Shown here one piece after another: positions 27,939 to 38,000 of a DNA stretch of 64,000 nucleotides. Position numbers and translations under genes: made by a program. Every line of letters starts with the position of its first letter. Position 1 is the first letter of the stretch. The notes below the pieces were generated by a model. It saw only the letters and a program-made list of their open reading frames with translations. It had not been told where the DNA came from and ran no database searches. This stretch comes from Rhodoferax sp. OV413 (GTDB lineage Bacteria > Pseudomonadota > Gammaproteobacteria > Pseudomonadales > Pseudohongiellaceae). Location of the stretch: positions 25,284-89,283 of the forward strand of contig CALQJO020000002.1 of NCBI GenBank assembly GCA_943330915.2. Reading direction: 5' to 3'.

Positions 27939-28802
27939 TTACTCCATGCTGTGTTTCATGACCTGATCAAGGTACGTGCTGGTACGCGTCATTTCGTAGC
28001 GGCGGAACTTGATACGCGGATGCAGCTCCCGCATGCGAGAACACAACAGACCGTGCGCCGAGTGCAATTGGGCATCGGTGATGATGCCATTAATGTCGCA
28101 GTCCCGTGCAAGCTTGAGCAGTCGATCAAAATTCACAATAAAATTTTCCGTGTGGGTTACTCGAATCTGGGTGCCATAAAACAACGGCATCAATTCTTCG
28201 CCCCGACCAGCCAGCATGAGAAATCGACGTGAAAAAATTTCAAAGTCACCCGTAGCGAACTGGTGCCACATTTCCGCGAAATCGGCGTCGTTGATGGAAC
28301 CGTCACCTTGCACTCCTTTGCTCGACAATAGCAACAGGCCGGTAATACCACCGAGCTGCCGGCGGGTGTTATCTGCGATTTTGAAAAACGTTTCCTGGCG
28401 CGCGTTACGCTCGTTTGCAGCTAACGCTTCAGCCTGTCGCGCTGACACAATGTTGCTGTGGTAGAGCTCGCGGTTATTCTGCGCCAATATCGTCTGCTGG
28501 ATAAACAAACCTATCACCAGCCAAAGAAACGCCAACGGCGCAAAAGCGCCTTCGAGAAAGTTACCCAACTCTGCTATCGGCAAATCAATAAAACTGGCCC
28601 AGCCGACAGTGCCCGAAATATACAATGCCCCCGCACACAGCCACAGAAATGTCACTGCCAGGCCGAGCTGTATACGCCAGTCCTGACGATAGAAGTGCTT
28701 GACCTCCAGCTTTGGCGACAAAAAAGCGCTTGGATCATTTAACCGTTGATCTTGCCTGGTCTTGTCATGTTCCTGCTGACTGATGGTCATTTTATTATTC
28801 AT
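27939..28802 (-). CDS. Membrane protein of unknown function, two helices and a cytoplasmic domain
   Basis: 287 residues. Two hydrophobic segments (IQLGLAVTFLWLCAGALYI and a second around LAFLWLVIGLFI, about residues 45-105) are followed by a ~180-residue soluble helical region starting near NNRELYHSNIV. AGGGGG precedes the ATG. I do not recognise the family. It shares a transcript with the 2OG oxygenase. Confidence 0.7.
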   Translation of the reverse strand: MNNKMTISQQEHDKTRQDQRLNDPSAFLSPKLEVKHFYRQDWRIQLGLAVTFLWLCAGALYISGTVGWASFIDLPIAELGNFLEGAFAPLAFLWLVIGLFIQQTILAQNNRELYHSNIVSARQAEALAANERNARQETFFKIADNTRRQLGGITGLLLLSSKGVQGDGSINDADFAEMWHQFATGDFEIFSRRFLMLAGRGEELMPLFYGTQIRVTHTENFIVNFDRLLKLARDCDINGIITDAQLHSAHGLLCSRMRELHPRIKFRRYEMTRTSTYLDQVMKHSME

Positions 28803-28931
28803 TTATCCCCCTAAAATGCAGGAGCCAGCATACTGCGCGCGTTATTGACGGGTCAACGCCAGCACTGATTGAATTGCCTTGCTTGCGCGAACAGCCGATA
28901 ATTCCCCCCTTGCATCAGAGGTCACACAAAC

Positions 28932-29216
28932 ATGTCAGAAATCACGAAGGCGCCCGCGTTTGAAGAAACACTTGCCCAACTTGAAGCACTGGTCAGCCGT
29001 ATGGAAGATGGACAGCTCAGTCTGGAAGAAGCACTCAGCGCCTTTGAAACCGGTATCAAATTGACACGTGAGTGTCAGCAATCCTTGCAACAGGCGGAAC
29101 TCAAGGTGCAGATGTTAACGCGGGCCGATGGCGAGCCCACCACTTTTCCAGTTTCAGGCGCACGCAACGGCGCAGCGGCCAACACACCTGACACACCCGG
29201 AGTCTGCGCAGATTGA
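28932..29216 (+). CDS. xseB: Exodeoxyribonuclease VII small subunit
   Basis: 94 residues; the core FEETLAQLEALVSRMEDGQL-type helix pair and SLEEALSAFETGIKLTRECQ are diagnostic. XseB assembles with XseA to degrade single-stranded DNA. The C-terminus has ~20 residues beyond the usual ~80. The stop overlaps the start of ispA, the conserved xseB-ispA-dxs order. Confidence 0.95.
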   Translation: MSEITKAPAFEETLAQLEALVSRMEDGQLSLEEALSAFETGIKLTRECQQSLQQAELKVQMLTRADGEPTTFPVSGARNGAAANTPDTPGVCAD

Positions 29217-30118
29217 CTTTGCAAACCGATCAAGATCAATTGACTGTATTTCTGTCTGATTGCCGTCAACGCTGTGAGAGCCAGATGCAAGCGCGGCTGA
29301 GCGGACTGACAGCCATGCCGGATCGCTTGGTTGACGCGATGCGCTACAGCAGCCTGCTTGGCGGCAAACGGATTCGCCCATGTCTGGTGTATGCCAGTGC
29401 CCGAGCACTTGGCGCTGCGCCAGAGCATGCTGATGCAGCAGCAACCGCAGTTGAATTTATCCATTGTTACTCGTTGATACATGATGACTTGCCTGCCATG
29501 GACAATGACGATCTGCGCCGCGGCAAACCCACTTTGCACCGAGCCTTTGACGAAGCCACTGCCATACTTGCCGGTGATGCGCTACAAAGTCTGGCGTTTC
29601 AGGTGCTGGCGGAAAATCCCCTCATCGCACCCGATGTAAGATTGCAGATGTTGGCCTTGCTGGCTCGCGCGGCTGGCAGCGATGGCATGATTGCAGGCCA
29701 AAGCATCGATCTTGAAGCGGTGGGACAACATCTAACGCTTGCTCAACTGGAAAACATGCACAACCTCAAGACGGGGGCTTTGATTCAGGCCAGCGTTGAA
29801 CTCGGCGCACTAAGTGCACATTGCCGCGACACCGCCGTGCTTGAAGCCCTGCGCGAATACGCGCGCTGCATTGGACTCGCATTTCAGGTTCAGGATGACA
29901 TTCTGGATGTGGTGAGCGACACCAAAATTCTTGGAAAACCACAAGGCTCCGATATTGCGCGCAACAAACCCACGTACGTCAGCCTGCTCGGGCTTGCCGG
30001 CGCACGCACCAAGGCTGACAGCCTGATTGCCCGCGCTCATCAGTCGCTGCTCAATCTGGATGCCGACACGACACTGCTACGCGATCTGGCCACCTACATA
30101 ACTGCCCGTCAACATTAA
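29213..30118 (+). CDS. ispA: Farnesyl diphosphate synthase
   Basis: 301 residues with TTG start in a TTGA overlap with xseB. The first aspartate-rich motif is DDLPAMDNDDLRRGKPT and the second is QVQDDILDV; GGKRIRP is also conserved. It condenses IPP with DMAPP/GPP to farnesyl diphosphate for ubiquinone and undecaprenyl carriers. The following gene dxs makes the first MEP-pathway intermediate. Confidence 0.96.
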   Translation: MTLQTDQDQLTVFLSDCRQRCESQMQARLSGLTAMPDRLVDAMRYSSLLGGKRIRPCLVYASARALGAAPEHADAAATAVEFIHCYSLIHDDLPAMDNDDLRRGKPTLHRAFDEATAILAGDALQSLAFQVLAENPLIAPDVRLQMLALLARAAGSDGMIAGQSIDLEAVGQHLTLAQLENMHNLKTGALIQASVELGALSAHCRDTAVLEALREYARCIGLAFQVQDDILDVVSDTKILGKPQGSDIARNKPTYVSLLGLAGARTKADSLIARAHQSLLNLDADTTLLRDLATYITARQH

Positions 30119-30245
30119 CGCCGGGCCTCTGTTCAGGAAACCACCGTTTGACGTACTCCATGCGATTGATTAACGTAGCCCCTTCGCAAAAATCACCGGT
30201 AACCGCCTGTCTCAGGCAGGCAGCGACTGATCAGGCACACACGCC

Positions 30246-32165
30246 ATGTTAAATGAAATTCCTCTGACAAGGCCCGACACGCCGCTGCTGGATCAGGTCA
30301 ACAGCCCAGCCGACCTGCGCACCATGGATCCGACTGTTTTCCCGGCTCTGGCACGGGAACTGCGCAACTTTCTGCTCTACTCCGTAGGCCAGACCGGGGG
30401 GCATTTTGGGGCGGGTCTTGGTGTGGTCGAGCTGACCATTGCGCTTCACTACGTCTTCAATACCCCTGACGACCGGTTGGTGTGGGATGTTGGTCACCAG
30501 ACTTACCCGCACAAAATACTGACCGGACGGCGCGAACGTATGCTGAGCATGCGCCAGCCGGGGGGCCTGGCTGCCTTCCCAAGCCGTGACGAAAGTGAAT
30601 TTGACACCTTCGGCGTTGGCCATTCCAGCACCTCCATCAGCGCGGCACTGGGCATGATGGCTGCTGCCCGCCAACAGCAAAAAGACCGCTATGTGGTGGC
30701 CGTGATCGGTGACGGCGCGATGACCGCCGGCATGGCGTTTGAGGCACTCAACCACGCAGGGGAGCTGGACGACAATGTGCTGGTGATACTGAACGACAAC
30801 AACATGTCGATTTCACATAACGTCGGCGGGCTGTCCAGTTACTTTGCGCGCATGTGGGCCAGCAAACCGTACAACTTTATCCGCTCTGGCAGCAAAAAAA
30901 TGCTATCCAGAATCCCGCCGGCACTCAAAGCTGCCCATCGCGCTGAAGAGTATATGAAGGGAATGGTGTCACCTGGCACCTTGTTCGAAGAAATTGGCTT
31001 CAACTATATTGGCTTGGTTGATGGCCATGATATCGGTCGCTTGATTGAAGTACTCGGCAATATCCGGGAACTGCGCGGCCCGCAGCTGCTCCACATCGTG
31101 ACGCAGAAAGGTAAGGGGTACACCGCATCCGAAAACGATCCGTTTGGTATGCATGCGCTGACCAAAATCGAAGTCAAACCGCGCAAACCGCAGGATGTAA
31201 AACCGGCAACACCCACCTACTCTGCAGTGTTTGGTGAATGGCTGATTGACATGGCAGCGCTGGACGAGCGCCTGATTGCCATCACTCCGGCCATGAGTTC
31301 GGGGTCAGGCATGGACAGTTTCGCAGAACAGTTTCCCGAGCGATTTTATGATGTCGCTATCGCTGAACAGCATGCAGTGACGTTTGCAGCCGGCATGGCC
31401 TGTGACGGCGCCAAACCCGTGGTTGCAATCTACTCAACCTTCCTGCAACGCGCCTATGATCAGTTGATCCACGACGTCGCATTGCAGAATCTGGATGTGC
31501 TGTTCGCCATTGACCGCGCAGGCCTGGTTGGTGAAGATGGTCCCACTCACGCGGGCAGCTTTGATCTGAGTTTTCTGCGCTGTATTCCTAACATGTTAAT
31601 CATGGCACCCAGCGACGAGAATGAATGCCGTCAGATGTTATACACAGGCCATCAGTATACCGGGCCTGCTGCAGTGCGTTACCCGCGTGGCAAAGGCCCG
31701 GGCGCTGCGATTGACAAACAGATGAGCGCGCTGCCGATAGGGCGCGGTGTCATTAAACGGCAGGGTCACGATGTGGCGATACTGGGCTTCGGCAGTCTTG
31801 TAAACACCGCAATCGCAGCCGCTGAAGTGCTGGATGCGACCGTTGCCGATATGCGTTTTATCAAACCACTGGACACTGAGCTGATCAAAGAACTTACCCG
31901 ACACCACTCCCTGTTAGTCACCATTGAGGAGAACGCTGTGGCCGGTGGCGCAGGTTCCGCCGTAAATGAATGGCTGTTGCAGAACGACTATCAGATTCCC
32001 GTGCTAAATCTGGGCCTTCCGGATTTGTTTATGGCACATGGCCGTGTGCCTGAAATGCTGGCGGGCGTTGGACTGGATCGCGATGGCATTGTAGACGCTG
32101 TCCGCCAGAAACTGACACGCTGTAACCTTCATCCTCGATCGGGCAGCTTCCCCGCCGGTATCTGA
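30246..32165 (+). CDS. dxs: 1-deoxy-D-xylulose-5-phosphate synthase
   Basis: 639 residues, family size. The thiamine-diphosphate motif is [18 protein letters not shown]...LNDNNMSI, with [15 protein letters not shown] near the start and [15 protein letters not shown] in the transketolase-like pyrimidine domain. It condenses pyruvate and glyceraldehyde 3-phosphate and is the entry step of the MEP route that ispE also serves. The 127-bp gap after ispA could hold its own promoter. Confidence 0.98.
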   Translation: MLNEIPLTRPDTPLLDQVNSPADLRTMDPTVFPALARELRNFLLYSVGQTGGHFGAGLGVVELTIALHYVFNTPDDRLVWDVGHQTYPHKILTGRRERMLSMRQPGGLAAFPSRDESEFDTFGVGHSSTSISAALGMMAAARQQQKDRYVVAVIGDGAMTAGMAFEALNHAGELDDNVLVILNDNNMSISHNVGGLSSYFARMWASKPYNFIRSGSKKMLSRIPPALKAAHRAEEYMKGMVSPGTLFEEIGFNYIGLVDGHDIGRLIEVLGNIRELRGPQLLHIVTQKGKGYTASENDPFGMHALTKIEVKPRKPQDVKPATPTYSAVFGEWLIDMAALDERLIAITPAMSSGSGMDSFAEQFPERFYDVAIAEQHAVTFAAGMACDGAKPVVAIYSTFLQRAYDQLIHDVALQNLDVLFAIDRAGLVGEDGPTHAGSFDLSFLRCIPNMLIMAPSDENECRQMLYTGHQYTGPAAVRYPRGKGPGAAIDKQMSALPIGRGVIKRQGHDVAILGFGSLVNTAIAAAEVLDATVADMRFIKPLDTELIKELTRHHSLLVTIEENAVAGGAGSAVNEWLLQNDYQIPVLNLGLPDLFMAHGRVPEMLAGVGLDRDGIVDAVRQKLTRCNLHPRSGSFPAGI

Positions 32166-32195
32166 ATCAACCTTAATTGCACGCAGAGCTCAACT

Positions 32196-32804
32196 ATGGA
32201 AACGCGCGAACAACGCAACGAACGACACAAAAAAGCCATGCAGCGCAAGAAGCAGCATGTGGATGAGCGAATCGCTGCGGCAGTCATTGATAAAGGCCTG
32301 CTGCTGGTACTGACCGGCAACGGCAAAGGCAAAAGTTCATCCGCATTTGGTATGGTGGCGCGCAGTGTGGGTCACGGCTTGCGCTGCGGAGTGGTGCAAT
32401 TTATCAAAGGGCAATGGATCTGCGGCGAGCACCTGCTGTTTTCCTCACACCCGCTGGTGGAATTTTATGTGATGAACACCGGTTTTACCTGGGATACGCA
32501 GGACCGCGAAGGTGATATTGCCGCCGCTGAAAAAACCTGGGCGCACGCCGAGCAATTGCTGCGCAATCCTGAGGTCAAAGTGGTGGTACTTGATGAGTTA
32601 ACCTACATGCTGACTTACGGTTACCTGGATCACACTAAGGTACTGGATGCATTAAAACAGCGCCCCGCCGATCAGCATGTGATTGTTACCGGCCGCAACG
32701 CTAACGACCAGTTGATCGCCATGGCGGACACGGTCAGTGAGATCAATGATGTCAAACACGCATTTAATGCTGGCGTGCGCGTCCAGACAGGTATCGACTA
32801 TTAA
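32196..32804 (+). CDS. btuR: Cob(I)yrinic acid a,c-diamide adenosyltransferase
   Basis: 202 residues. The P-loop TGNGKGKSSSAFGMV starts near residue 41, and VVVLDELTYMLTYGYL with YGYLD and VTGRNA are CobA/BtuR/CobO features. It adds the adenosyl group to corrinoids. There are no cobalamin synthesis genes here, so it probably serves salvage together with the binding protein that overlaps its end. The 30-nt gap to dxs leaves no room for a B12 riboswitch. Confidence 0.95.
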   Translation: METREQRNERHKKAMQRKKQHVDERIAAAVIDKGLLLVLTGNGKGKSSSAFGMVARSVGHGLRCGVVQFIKGQWICGEHLLFSSHPLVEFYVMNTGFTWDTQDREGDIAAAEKTWAHAEQLLRNPEVKVVVLDELTYMLTYGYLDHTKVLDALKQRPADQHVIVTGRNANDQLIAMADTVSEINDVKHAFNAGVRVQTGIDY

Positions 32805-33696
32805 GGCGAGCCTGCTGGCATTGCTGTTTGTCTGCTCATGGATGCCGGGCTTGTTGTCAGCTCAGAATCTGCCTGCTACCGATGCAGTGTTATCGGTGGT
32901 CGATGATACCGGCGTGGTAGTGACGCTGGCACACCCGGCAACACGCATCATCAGTCTGGCCCCGTCGATGACAGAGCTACTGTTCAGCCTGGGTGCCGGC
33001 GAGAGAATTCTGGGCGTCATGGATTACAGTGACTACCCGGCGCAGGCTCTGCAGATTCCCGTCGTCGGACGCTTTGACATGCTGGATATGGAGCAAATTG
33101 TTGCGCTGCAACCTGATCTGGTGGTGGCATGGCTGACAGGCAATCCGCGTAATGCCATCCAGCGCCTGAAGGATCTGGGCATCGCTGTATACACCGCAGA
33201 GCCCGACAGCATGTTAAGCATTTCCGAGCACCTGCTGCGACTGGGGGAACTGACCGGACAAGGCGGTCAGGCAGAAAATTTAAGTCAACAACTACTCTCA
33301 CAACTCGCGACAATCGCGGCGAATGAGGATGCCAATCCACCGGTGCGGGTTTTTTACCAGGTCTGGCATTCGCCGATTATCAGTGTCGGCGGCACGGAAC
33401 TGATTAACGACATGATCAACCGCTGTGGGGGCAGTAACATTTTTGCAGAGCTGCCGGTCGGGCCACGGGTCAATCTGGAAGACGTGCTGCTGCGAGACCC
33501 TGAAGTGATCATTGCCAGCGGCTCAGACCGGGAAAGCCCGGCATGGCTGAATGACTGGCTGCGATGGCCAGAGATGTCAGCCGTTCGCAACCAACACCTG
33601 TATGCCATTGAACCGGATCTGGTGCAGCGCCACAGCCTGCGGGCGCTACAAGGGTTGCAACAGATGTGTGAATTTATCGACCGAGCCCGGCCATAA
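32767..33696 (+). CDS. btuF: Cobalamin-binding periplasmic protein BtuF
   Basis: 309 residues from the ATG at 32767, overlapping btuR by 38 nt; this start gives a normal signal peptide (STIKASLLALLFVCSWMPGLLSAQ). The mature domain has the BtuF/FhuD-like ATRIISLAPSMTELLFSLGAG, QPDLVVAW, and VGPRVNLEDVLLRDPEVIIAS. It would capture vitamin B12 for a BtuCD transporter, which is not in view. Other FeS/haem-type ligands are possible for this fold, but the btuR neighbour favours B12. Confidence 0.88.
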   Translation: MLACASRQVSTIKASLLALLFVCSWMPGLLSAQNLPATDAVLSVVDDTGVVVTLAHPATRIISLAPSMTELLFSLGAGERILGVMDYSDYPAQALQIPVVGRFDMLDMEQIVALQPDLVVAWLTGNPRNAIQRLKDLGIAVYTAEPDSMLSISEHLLRLGELTGQGGQAENLSQQLLSQLATIAANEDANPPVRVFYQVWHSPIISVGGTELINDMINRCGGSNIFAELPVGPRVNLEDVLLRDPEVIIASGSDRESPAWLNDWLRWPEMSAVRNQHLYAIEPDLVQRHSLRALQGLQQMCEFIDRARP

Positions 33697-34287
33697 TCAC
33701 TGCCTGAACAGATGCCCCATCTTGCGGCCCTTGACCTCAAGATAGTCCTCATTGTGCAGGTTGTGGCCAGCCTCAATGGGTACCCGTTCAACCACTTCAA
33801 CACCCAGTTCGCTGAGGGCATCCACTTTCAGCGGGTTGTTGGTCATCAAACGAACCTGGCCGACACCAAAATGTTCGAATATCGGTTTGCACAGATCGTA
33901 GTCACGACCATCTGCAGCAAAACCTAGCTGCTCATTGGCCTCAACGGTATCAGCGCCCCGGTCCTGCAGAGAATAGGCGCGGACTTTGTTCAGTAACCCT
34001 ATGCCCCGACCCTCCTGACGCAAATACAGAATCATACCGCGACCTTGTTCACTGATCTTTTTCATAGCAAAGTGCAATTGTGGTCCGCAATCACAGCGCA
34101 TGCTGAACAAGGCATCGCCGGTCAGACACTCGGAGTGCAAGCGACACAACACCGGCTCGGGCAAACTCAGATCACCCATACCTAACACTATGTGTTCCTT
34201 ACCTGTGACTGTATCCTCAAACCCGTGAATCATAAAATCGCCGAGCTCGGTAGGAAGCTTGGCACTGGCAACAAACCTTATACTCAA
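33697..34287 (-). CDS. ribA: GTP cyclohydrolase II
   Basis: 196 residues with a TTG start (gagg 8 nt upstream). The zinc site is intact: [19 protein letters not shown], giving Cys-x10-Cys-x-Cys. GRGIGLLNK and the [13 protein letters not shown] segment are also typical. It opens GTP to the first riboflavin precursor. It supplies the activity that the degenerate RibBA C-terminal domain (36834-37955) appears to have lost. It converges with btuF without a gap. Confidence 0.95.
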   Translation of the reverse strand: MSIRFVASAKLPTELGDFMIHGFEDTVTGKEHIVLGMGDLSLPEPVLCRLHSECLTGDALFSMRCDCGPQLHFAMKKISEQGRGMILYLRQEGRGIGLLNKVRAYSLQDRGADTVEANEQLGFAADGRDYDLCKPIFEHFGVGQVRLMTNNPLKVDALSELGVEVVERVPIEAGHNLHNEDYLEVKGRKMGHLFRQ

Positions 34288-34299
34288 TTGTTAAACCTC

Positions 34300-34776
34300 T
34301 TACAAAATCCAGACAGCCATCAGCTGGAGACAAATCCACGCCATGACACCAGCCAACACATCATCAATCATAATGCCAAAACCACCGTGCACGTGACGGT
34401 CAAACCAGCGAATAGGCCAGGGTTTGATGATGTCAAATACCCTGAACAATACAAAACCGGACAGCAACCAGAACAGACCGGGCGGCGCCAGAAACATGGT
34501 CAGCCAGAATCCGATAAATTCATCCCAGACAATCCCGCCGTGATCATGCACACCAATATCACGCGCGGTTTTACCGCAAATCCATACACCCAGCAAAAAA
34601 CCTGACAACAGAAACACTGCATAGGCAAACGGGCTCATCGCCGGCAACACCAGATACAACAATAAGGCCGCCGCGGTGCCAAATGTTCCCGGCGCGCGCG
34701 GTGCAGCGCCACAGCCAAGTCCAAAGGCCAGAAAGTGAACCGGGTTGCGCCATACTGATGTCGGCGTTACCGCCAT
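34300..34776 (-). CDS. pgpA: Phosphatidylglycerophosphatase A
   Basis: 158 residues from the ATG at 34776; a TTG at 34785 that overlaps the thiL stop is also possible. It has VWRNPVHFLAFGLGCG, then APGTFGTAAALL and HDHGGIVWDEFIGFW with the acidic active-site residues, and FDIIKPWPIRWFD, all PgpA marks, on about four hydrophobic helices. It removes phosphate from phosphatidylglycerophosphate in the inner membrane. thiL-pgpA adjacency is conserved. Confidence 0.93.
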   Translation of the reverse strand: MAVTPTSVWRNPVHFLAFGLGCGAAPRAPGTFGTAAALLLYLVLPAMSPFAYAVFLLSGFLLGVWICGKTARDIGVHDHGGIVWDEFIGFWLTMFLAPPGLFWLLSGFVLFRVFDIIKPWPIRWFDRHVHGGFGIMIDDVLAGVMAWICLQLMAVWIL

Positions 34777-34781
34777 GATGT

Positions 34782-35795
34782 TCAAACCTGCCTTGATTCG
34801 GAAAAGTGATTGTAACCTTTCAGTGACAATGGGTGTTGTTGACCTGAAATTGTTTTTATACGAATTCCTTCACCGTTATCGATATACCCTATACGAGTGA
34901 AGCGAACGCCCAGACCTTTCATCGCTGCGATGGCAGCTTTTTCGTTAGCCACCGGCACCGTGACGCATAACTCATAGTCATCTCCACCGGTGAGAGCCAG
35001 CGCTACTTGCTCAGTCACCGGGATACATCGCTGAAAAGTGGGCGACATGGGCAAAGCACTCTCCTCAATCACTGCGCCGAGTGCCGGACTTGCGCTGGCC
35101 TTCAGGATATGTTGCAGATCTGAGGCCAGCCCGTCAGAAATGTCCAACGCCGCTGAAGCAAGCCCGCGCAAAGCGATACCAGAACCAATCCGCGCATCAG
35201 GCTGGTAAAACGCCTGTTGCAGAGCATCGATGTGCCGGGAATCCAGTGCAGAATGATCCAACCGGGCATCATCCAACAACCACCACAAGGCAGCAGCGCC
35301 ATCGCCCAAATCACCAGTGACATAAACAACATCACCCGCCAACGCACCCGAGCGCAGCAATGCGTTGCCGGCCGGCACTTTGCCGTGTACCTGAATGGTG
35401 ATTGCCAATGGCCCGCGGGTGGTGTCACCGCCAATCAACGGACATTGATGCGCCTGTGCAATTGTTGCCAGCCCACGACTGAACGCTGCCAACCATAACT
35501 CATCTGCCGATGGCAGACTGATGGCCAAGGTGAAAGCCACGGGTTCTGCGCCCATCGCTGCCAGATCACTGAGGTTTACCAGTAGGCATCGTTGTGCCAG
35601 CAGAAAGGGGTCGGCGTTGACGGGAAAGTGAATGGACTCGTTCAGCGTATCAATGGACATCACCAGCTGAAAGCCGGGTGGTAACGCCAGAATTGCTCCA
35701 TCGTCACCCGCACCCAGCACTACATCAGCATGCGCAAATGCCAGTTCAGGCACGGCGAAGTAGCGCCTGATCAGTTCAAATTCGCCCAGCGCCAC
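34782..35795 (-). CDS. thiL: Thiamine-monophosphate kinase
   Basis: 337 residues from the GTG at 35795: GGAG lies 6 nt upstream and the next residues LGEFELIRRYF match the conserved ThiL start, whereas the longer frame begins inside nusB. VLGAGDDGAIL and the MSIDTLNESIHFP region hold the Mg-ATP aspartates, with LTGGDDYELC later on. It phosphorylates thiamine phosphate to the diphosphate cofactor, which Dxs in this window requires. It overlaps nusB by 20 nt. Confidence 0.94.
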   Translation of the reverse strand: MALGEFELIRRYFAVPELAFAHADVVLGAGDDGAILALPPGFQLVMSIDTLNESIHFPVNADPFLLAQRCLLVNLSDLAAMGAEPVAFTLAISLPSADELWLAAFSRGLATIAQAHQCPLIGGDTTRGPLAITIQVHGKVPAGNALLRSGALAGDVVYVTGDLGDGAAALWWLLDDARLDHSALDSRHIDALQQAFYQPDARIGSGIALRGLASAALDISDGLASDLQHILKASASPALGAVIEESALPMSPTFQRCIPVTEQVALALTGGDDYELCVTVPVANEKAAIAAMKGLGVRFTRIGYIDNGEGIRIKTISGQQHPLSLKGYNHFSESRQV

Positions 35796-36291
35796 TTTGC
35801 TCCAGCACCCGTAAGGTTTTTGACGCGCGATCAAGCACGCCATTGATGTACTTGTGACTATCTGTTGCCCCAAATACTTTGGCCAGTTCTACCGCTTCGT
35901 TGATCACTACTTTGTAGGGCACATCAATGCGTTGTTCCAGTTCATACAGACCGAGACGCAGCAATGACAATTCAATCGGATCCAGCGCAGACATTTCTCG
36001 GTCCAGCCAAGGTGCCATCATGGCGTCCAGGCTGGCAGCGTTAGCGACTACTTGAGGAAACACTTCTCTGAAAAAATCCCTGTCGATTTTGCCCTGATAA
36101 TAGACCAGAAATTCCGCAAGAATGTCATTGACCGGCGCACGTGCCATTTCCCATTGATACAGGGCCTGCAACAACATGCGTCTGGCTTTCTGACGCTCAC
36201 TGAGCTTTTTCTTTTTACCTTCGCCATCGAGTTCGCGGCTGCCTTTGTCGGCAGACTCGGAGAAAGCTTTGGCGCTTGCTAAATCAATCAC
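35776..36291 (-). CDS. nusB: Transcription antitermination factor NusB
   Basis: 171 residues. I take the GTG at 36291 (GGAG about 9 nt upstream); the open frame further upstream lies within ribH. A Lys/Glu-rich tail of about 30 residues precedes the NusB domain RQKARRMLLQALYQWEMA. The end of the domain, DVPYKVVINEAVELAKVFG...KYINGVLD, is diagnostic. It binds boxA RNA with NusE in rRNA antitermination. ribH-nusB coupling is widespread. Confidence 0.95.
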   Translation of the reverse strand: MIDLASAKAFSESADKGSRELDGEGKKKKLSERQKARRMLLQALYQWEMARAPVNDILAEFLVYYQGKIDRDFFREVFPQVVANAASLDAMMAPWLDREMSALDPIELSLLRLGLYELEQRIDVPYKVVINEAVELAKVFGATDSHKYINGVLDRASKTLRVLEQSGAGRI

Positions 36292-36295
36292 GCTG

Positions 36296-36772
36296 TCAGG
36301 CTCCCAGCTTGTTGATAACGCTGACCATTTCCAACGCACCCAGCGCAGCTTCCGCGCCTTTGTTGCCTGCTTTGGTGCCCGCGCGCTCAATGGCCTGCTC
36401 GATAGAGTCCACGGTCAAGACACCAAATGCGATCGGGATACCGCTCTCAAGACTGACGTGAGCCAGGCCTTTAACACACTCGCCGGCAACGTAATCAAAA
36501 TGGGGAGTACCGCCCCGTATCACCGCGCCAATGGCAATCATGGCGTCGCATGAATGTTTGGCCAGTACCCGTTTGGCCAACACCGGCAACTCATAGGCGC
36601 CAGGTGCCATTACTATGGTGATGTTGTCTTCAGATACGCCGTGACGACGCAGCGCATCCACCGCACCATCGACCAACTTCTCGACAATAAACCAGTTGAA
36701 GCGTGATGCAACGATAACAAAACGTCCATTCCCGGGGAGGAAATCCCCTTCTATTGTGCGGATTCCGCTCAT
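36296..36772 (-). CDS. ribH: 6,7-dimethyl-8-ribityllumazine synthase
   Basis: 158 residues. The substrate-binding segments are [28 protein letters not shown] and [17 protein letters not shown], with the catalytic His in PHFDYV. It condenses the RibBA and RibD products to lumazine; riboflavin synthase (ribE) acts on it next. The stop lies just downstream of the nusB start on the same strand (overlapping region 36289-36298). Confidence 0.97.
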   Translation of the reverse strand: MSGIRTIEGDFLPGNGRFVIVASRFNWFIVEKLVDGAVDALRRHGVSEDNITIVMAPGAYELPVLAKRVLAKHSCDAMIAIGAVIRGGTPHFDYVAGECVKGLAHVSLESGIPIAFGVLTVDSIEQAIERAGTKAGNKGAEAALGALEMVSVINKLGA

Positions 36773-36833
36773 GCTGTATTCCTCATATTCAAAAACAAAA
36801 ATCTGTAAAAACCAAACGGGTCATGCTGCTATG

Positions 36834-37955
36834 TCACTCTGAAGTGTCGAACTGAACAAACTCAACAACCTCAAGATCAAACCCGGTAACGGCATTAAAT
36901 TTTGCCGGGTAACTGAGCAGACGCATCTTGCCCACACCCAGATCTCTCAGAATCTGCGACCCGGTACCAATGGTGATATCACTGCCGGCATGACGATGGC
37001 GCCGCGGAATGATTTTACGGTGCCCGACCACACTGGCGATGCTCTCGTTGATGTCTTCATCATAATCATCACCGCTGAGCAACACTGCAACGCCTTTGCC
37101 TTCAGCAGCAATTCGTTGCAGCGCGCGGCTGAATGACCAACTGGTACCGCCAGGCACAATCACATTGCAGATATCACGCAAGGTGCTGGCGATGTGCACG
37201 CGCACCAGTGTCGGATCATCCTTGCTGATGTCACCCATGGCAAATGCCAGGTGTGTACCGCCGGAGATGGTGTCTTCAAAGGTATGCAGGTTAAAGCTGC
37301 CATATTCGGTGGTCAGCACATTGCTGCTTTTTTTAACAACCGTATGTTCGTTAGCGATCCTGTAGTGAATCAGATCCACAATCGTGCCGATTTTTAACCC
37401 GTGCTTTTCAGCAAATATTTCCAGATCGGGTCGGCGCGCCATGGTGCCATCTTCGTTCATGATCTCCACAATGGCTGCCGCCGGTGTGTAGCCGGCAAGC
37501 CGTGCCAGATCACAACCGGCTTCCGTGTGACCGGCGCGGCGCAATACGCCACCGGGCTGCGCCATGATCGGGAATATATGACCAGGCTGCACAATATCGT
37601 CCGGGCGTGCATCACGCGCCACGGCAACCTGAATGGTGCGCGCACGATCAGCGGCTGAAATGCCGGTGGTCACGCCGGTGGCCGCTTCGATGGACACGGT
37701 AAAGTTGGTGTTATACGGCGTGTTGTTTTTGCTGACCATCAAACCAAGATCCAGCTGCTCACAGCGCTGACGCGTCAGGGTGAGACACACCAGACCACGC
37801 GCGTATTTGGCCATAAAATTGATATCTTCAGCGCTGACGCGCTCGGCAGCAATAATCAGATCGCCTTCGTTCTCGCGATCCTCGTCATCCATGAGGATAA
37901 CCATTTTGCCCTGACGGATATCATCAATCAGCTCTTCAATTGTGTTCAGTTTCAT
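36834..37955 (-). CDS. ribB: RibBA-type protein: DHBP synthase with degenerate GTP cyclohydrolase II domain
   Basis: 373 residues. The N-terminal domain (1-~205) is a complete 3,4-dihydroxy-2-butanone-4-phosphate synthase: MDDEDRENEGDLIIAAE and GHTEAGCDLARLAG. The C-terminal half aligns with GTP cyclohydrolase II in order and length. Where the enzyme needs a Cys-x10-Cys-x-Cys zinc site, however, it reads HIASTLRDICNVIVPGG, so no zinc or ring opening is expected. Such hybrid forms are known in proteobacteria. A separate intact ribA lies 2.5 kb downstream in the same strand block. Confidence 0.93.
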   Translation of the reverse strand: MKLNTIEELIDDIRQGKMVILMDDEDRENEGDLIIAAERVSAEDINFMAKYARGLVCLTLTRQRCEQLDLGLMVSKNNTPYNTNFTVSIEAATGVTTGISAADRARTIQVAVARDARPDDIVQPGHIFPIMAQPGGVLRRAGHTEAGCDLARLAGYTPAAAIVEIMNEDGTMARRPDLEIFAEKHGLKIGTIVDLIHYRIANEHTVVKKSSNVLTTEYGSFNLHTFEDTISGGTHLAFAMGDISKDDPTLVRVHIASTLRDICNVIVPGGTSWSFSRALQRIAAEGKGVAVLLSGDDYDEDINESIASVVGHRKIIPRRHRHAGSDITIGTGSQILRDLGVGKMRLLSYPAKFNAVTGFDLEVVEFVQFDTSE

Positions 37956-38000
37956 AACGTGTGCTTGTTAACCTGCTCTCTGTCAATTAAAACCATGTGC

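Noticed and set aside
32166..32195. Cobalamin riboswitch before btuR-btuF
   Set aside because: Only 30 nt separate dxs and btuR, too little for the element.
37956..38000. FMN riboswitch before ribBA
   Set aside because: The gap is 45 nt and has only a short AATTAAAACCATG duplication; no RFN core is visible in the rib block.
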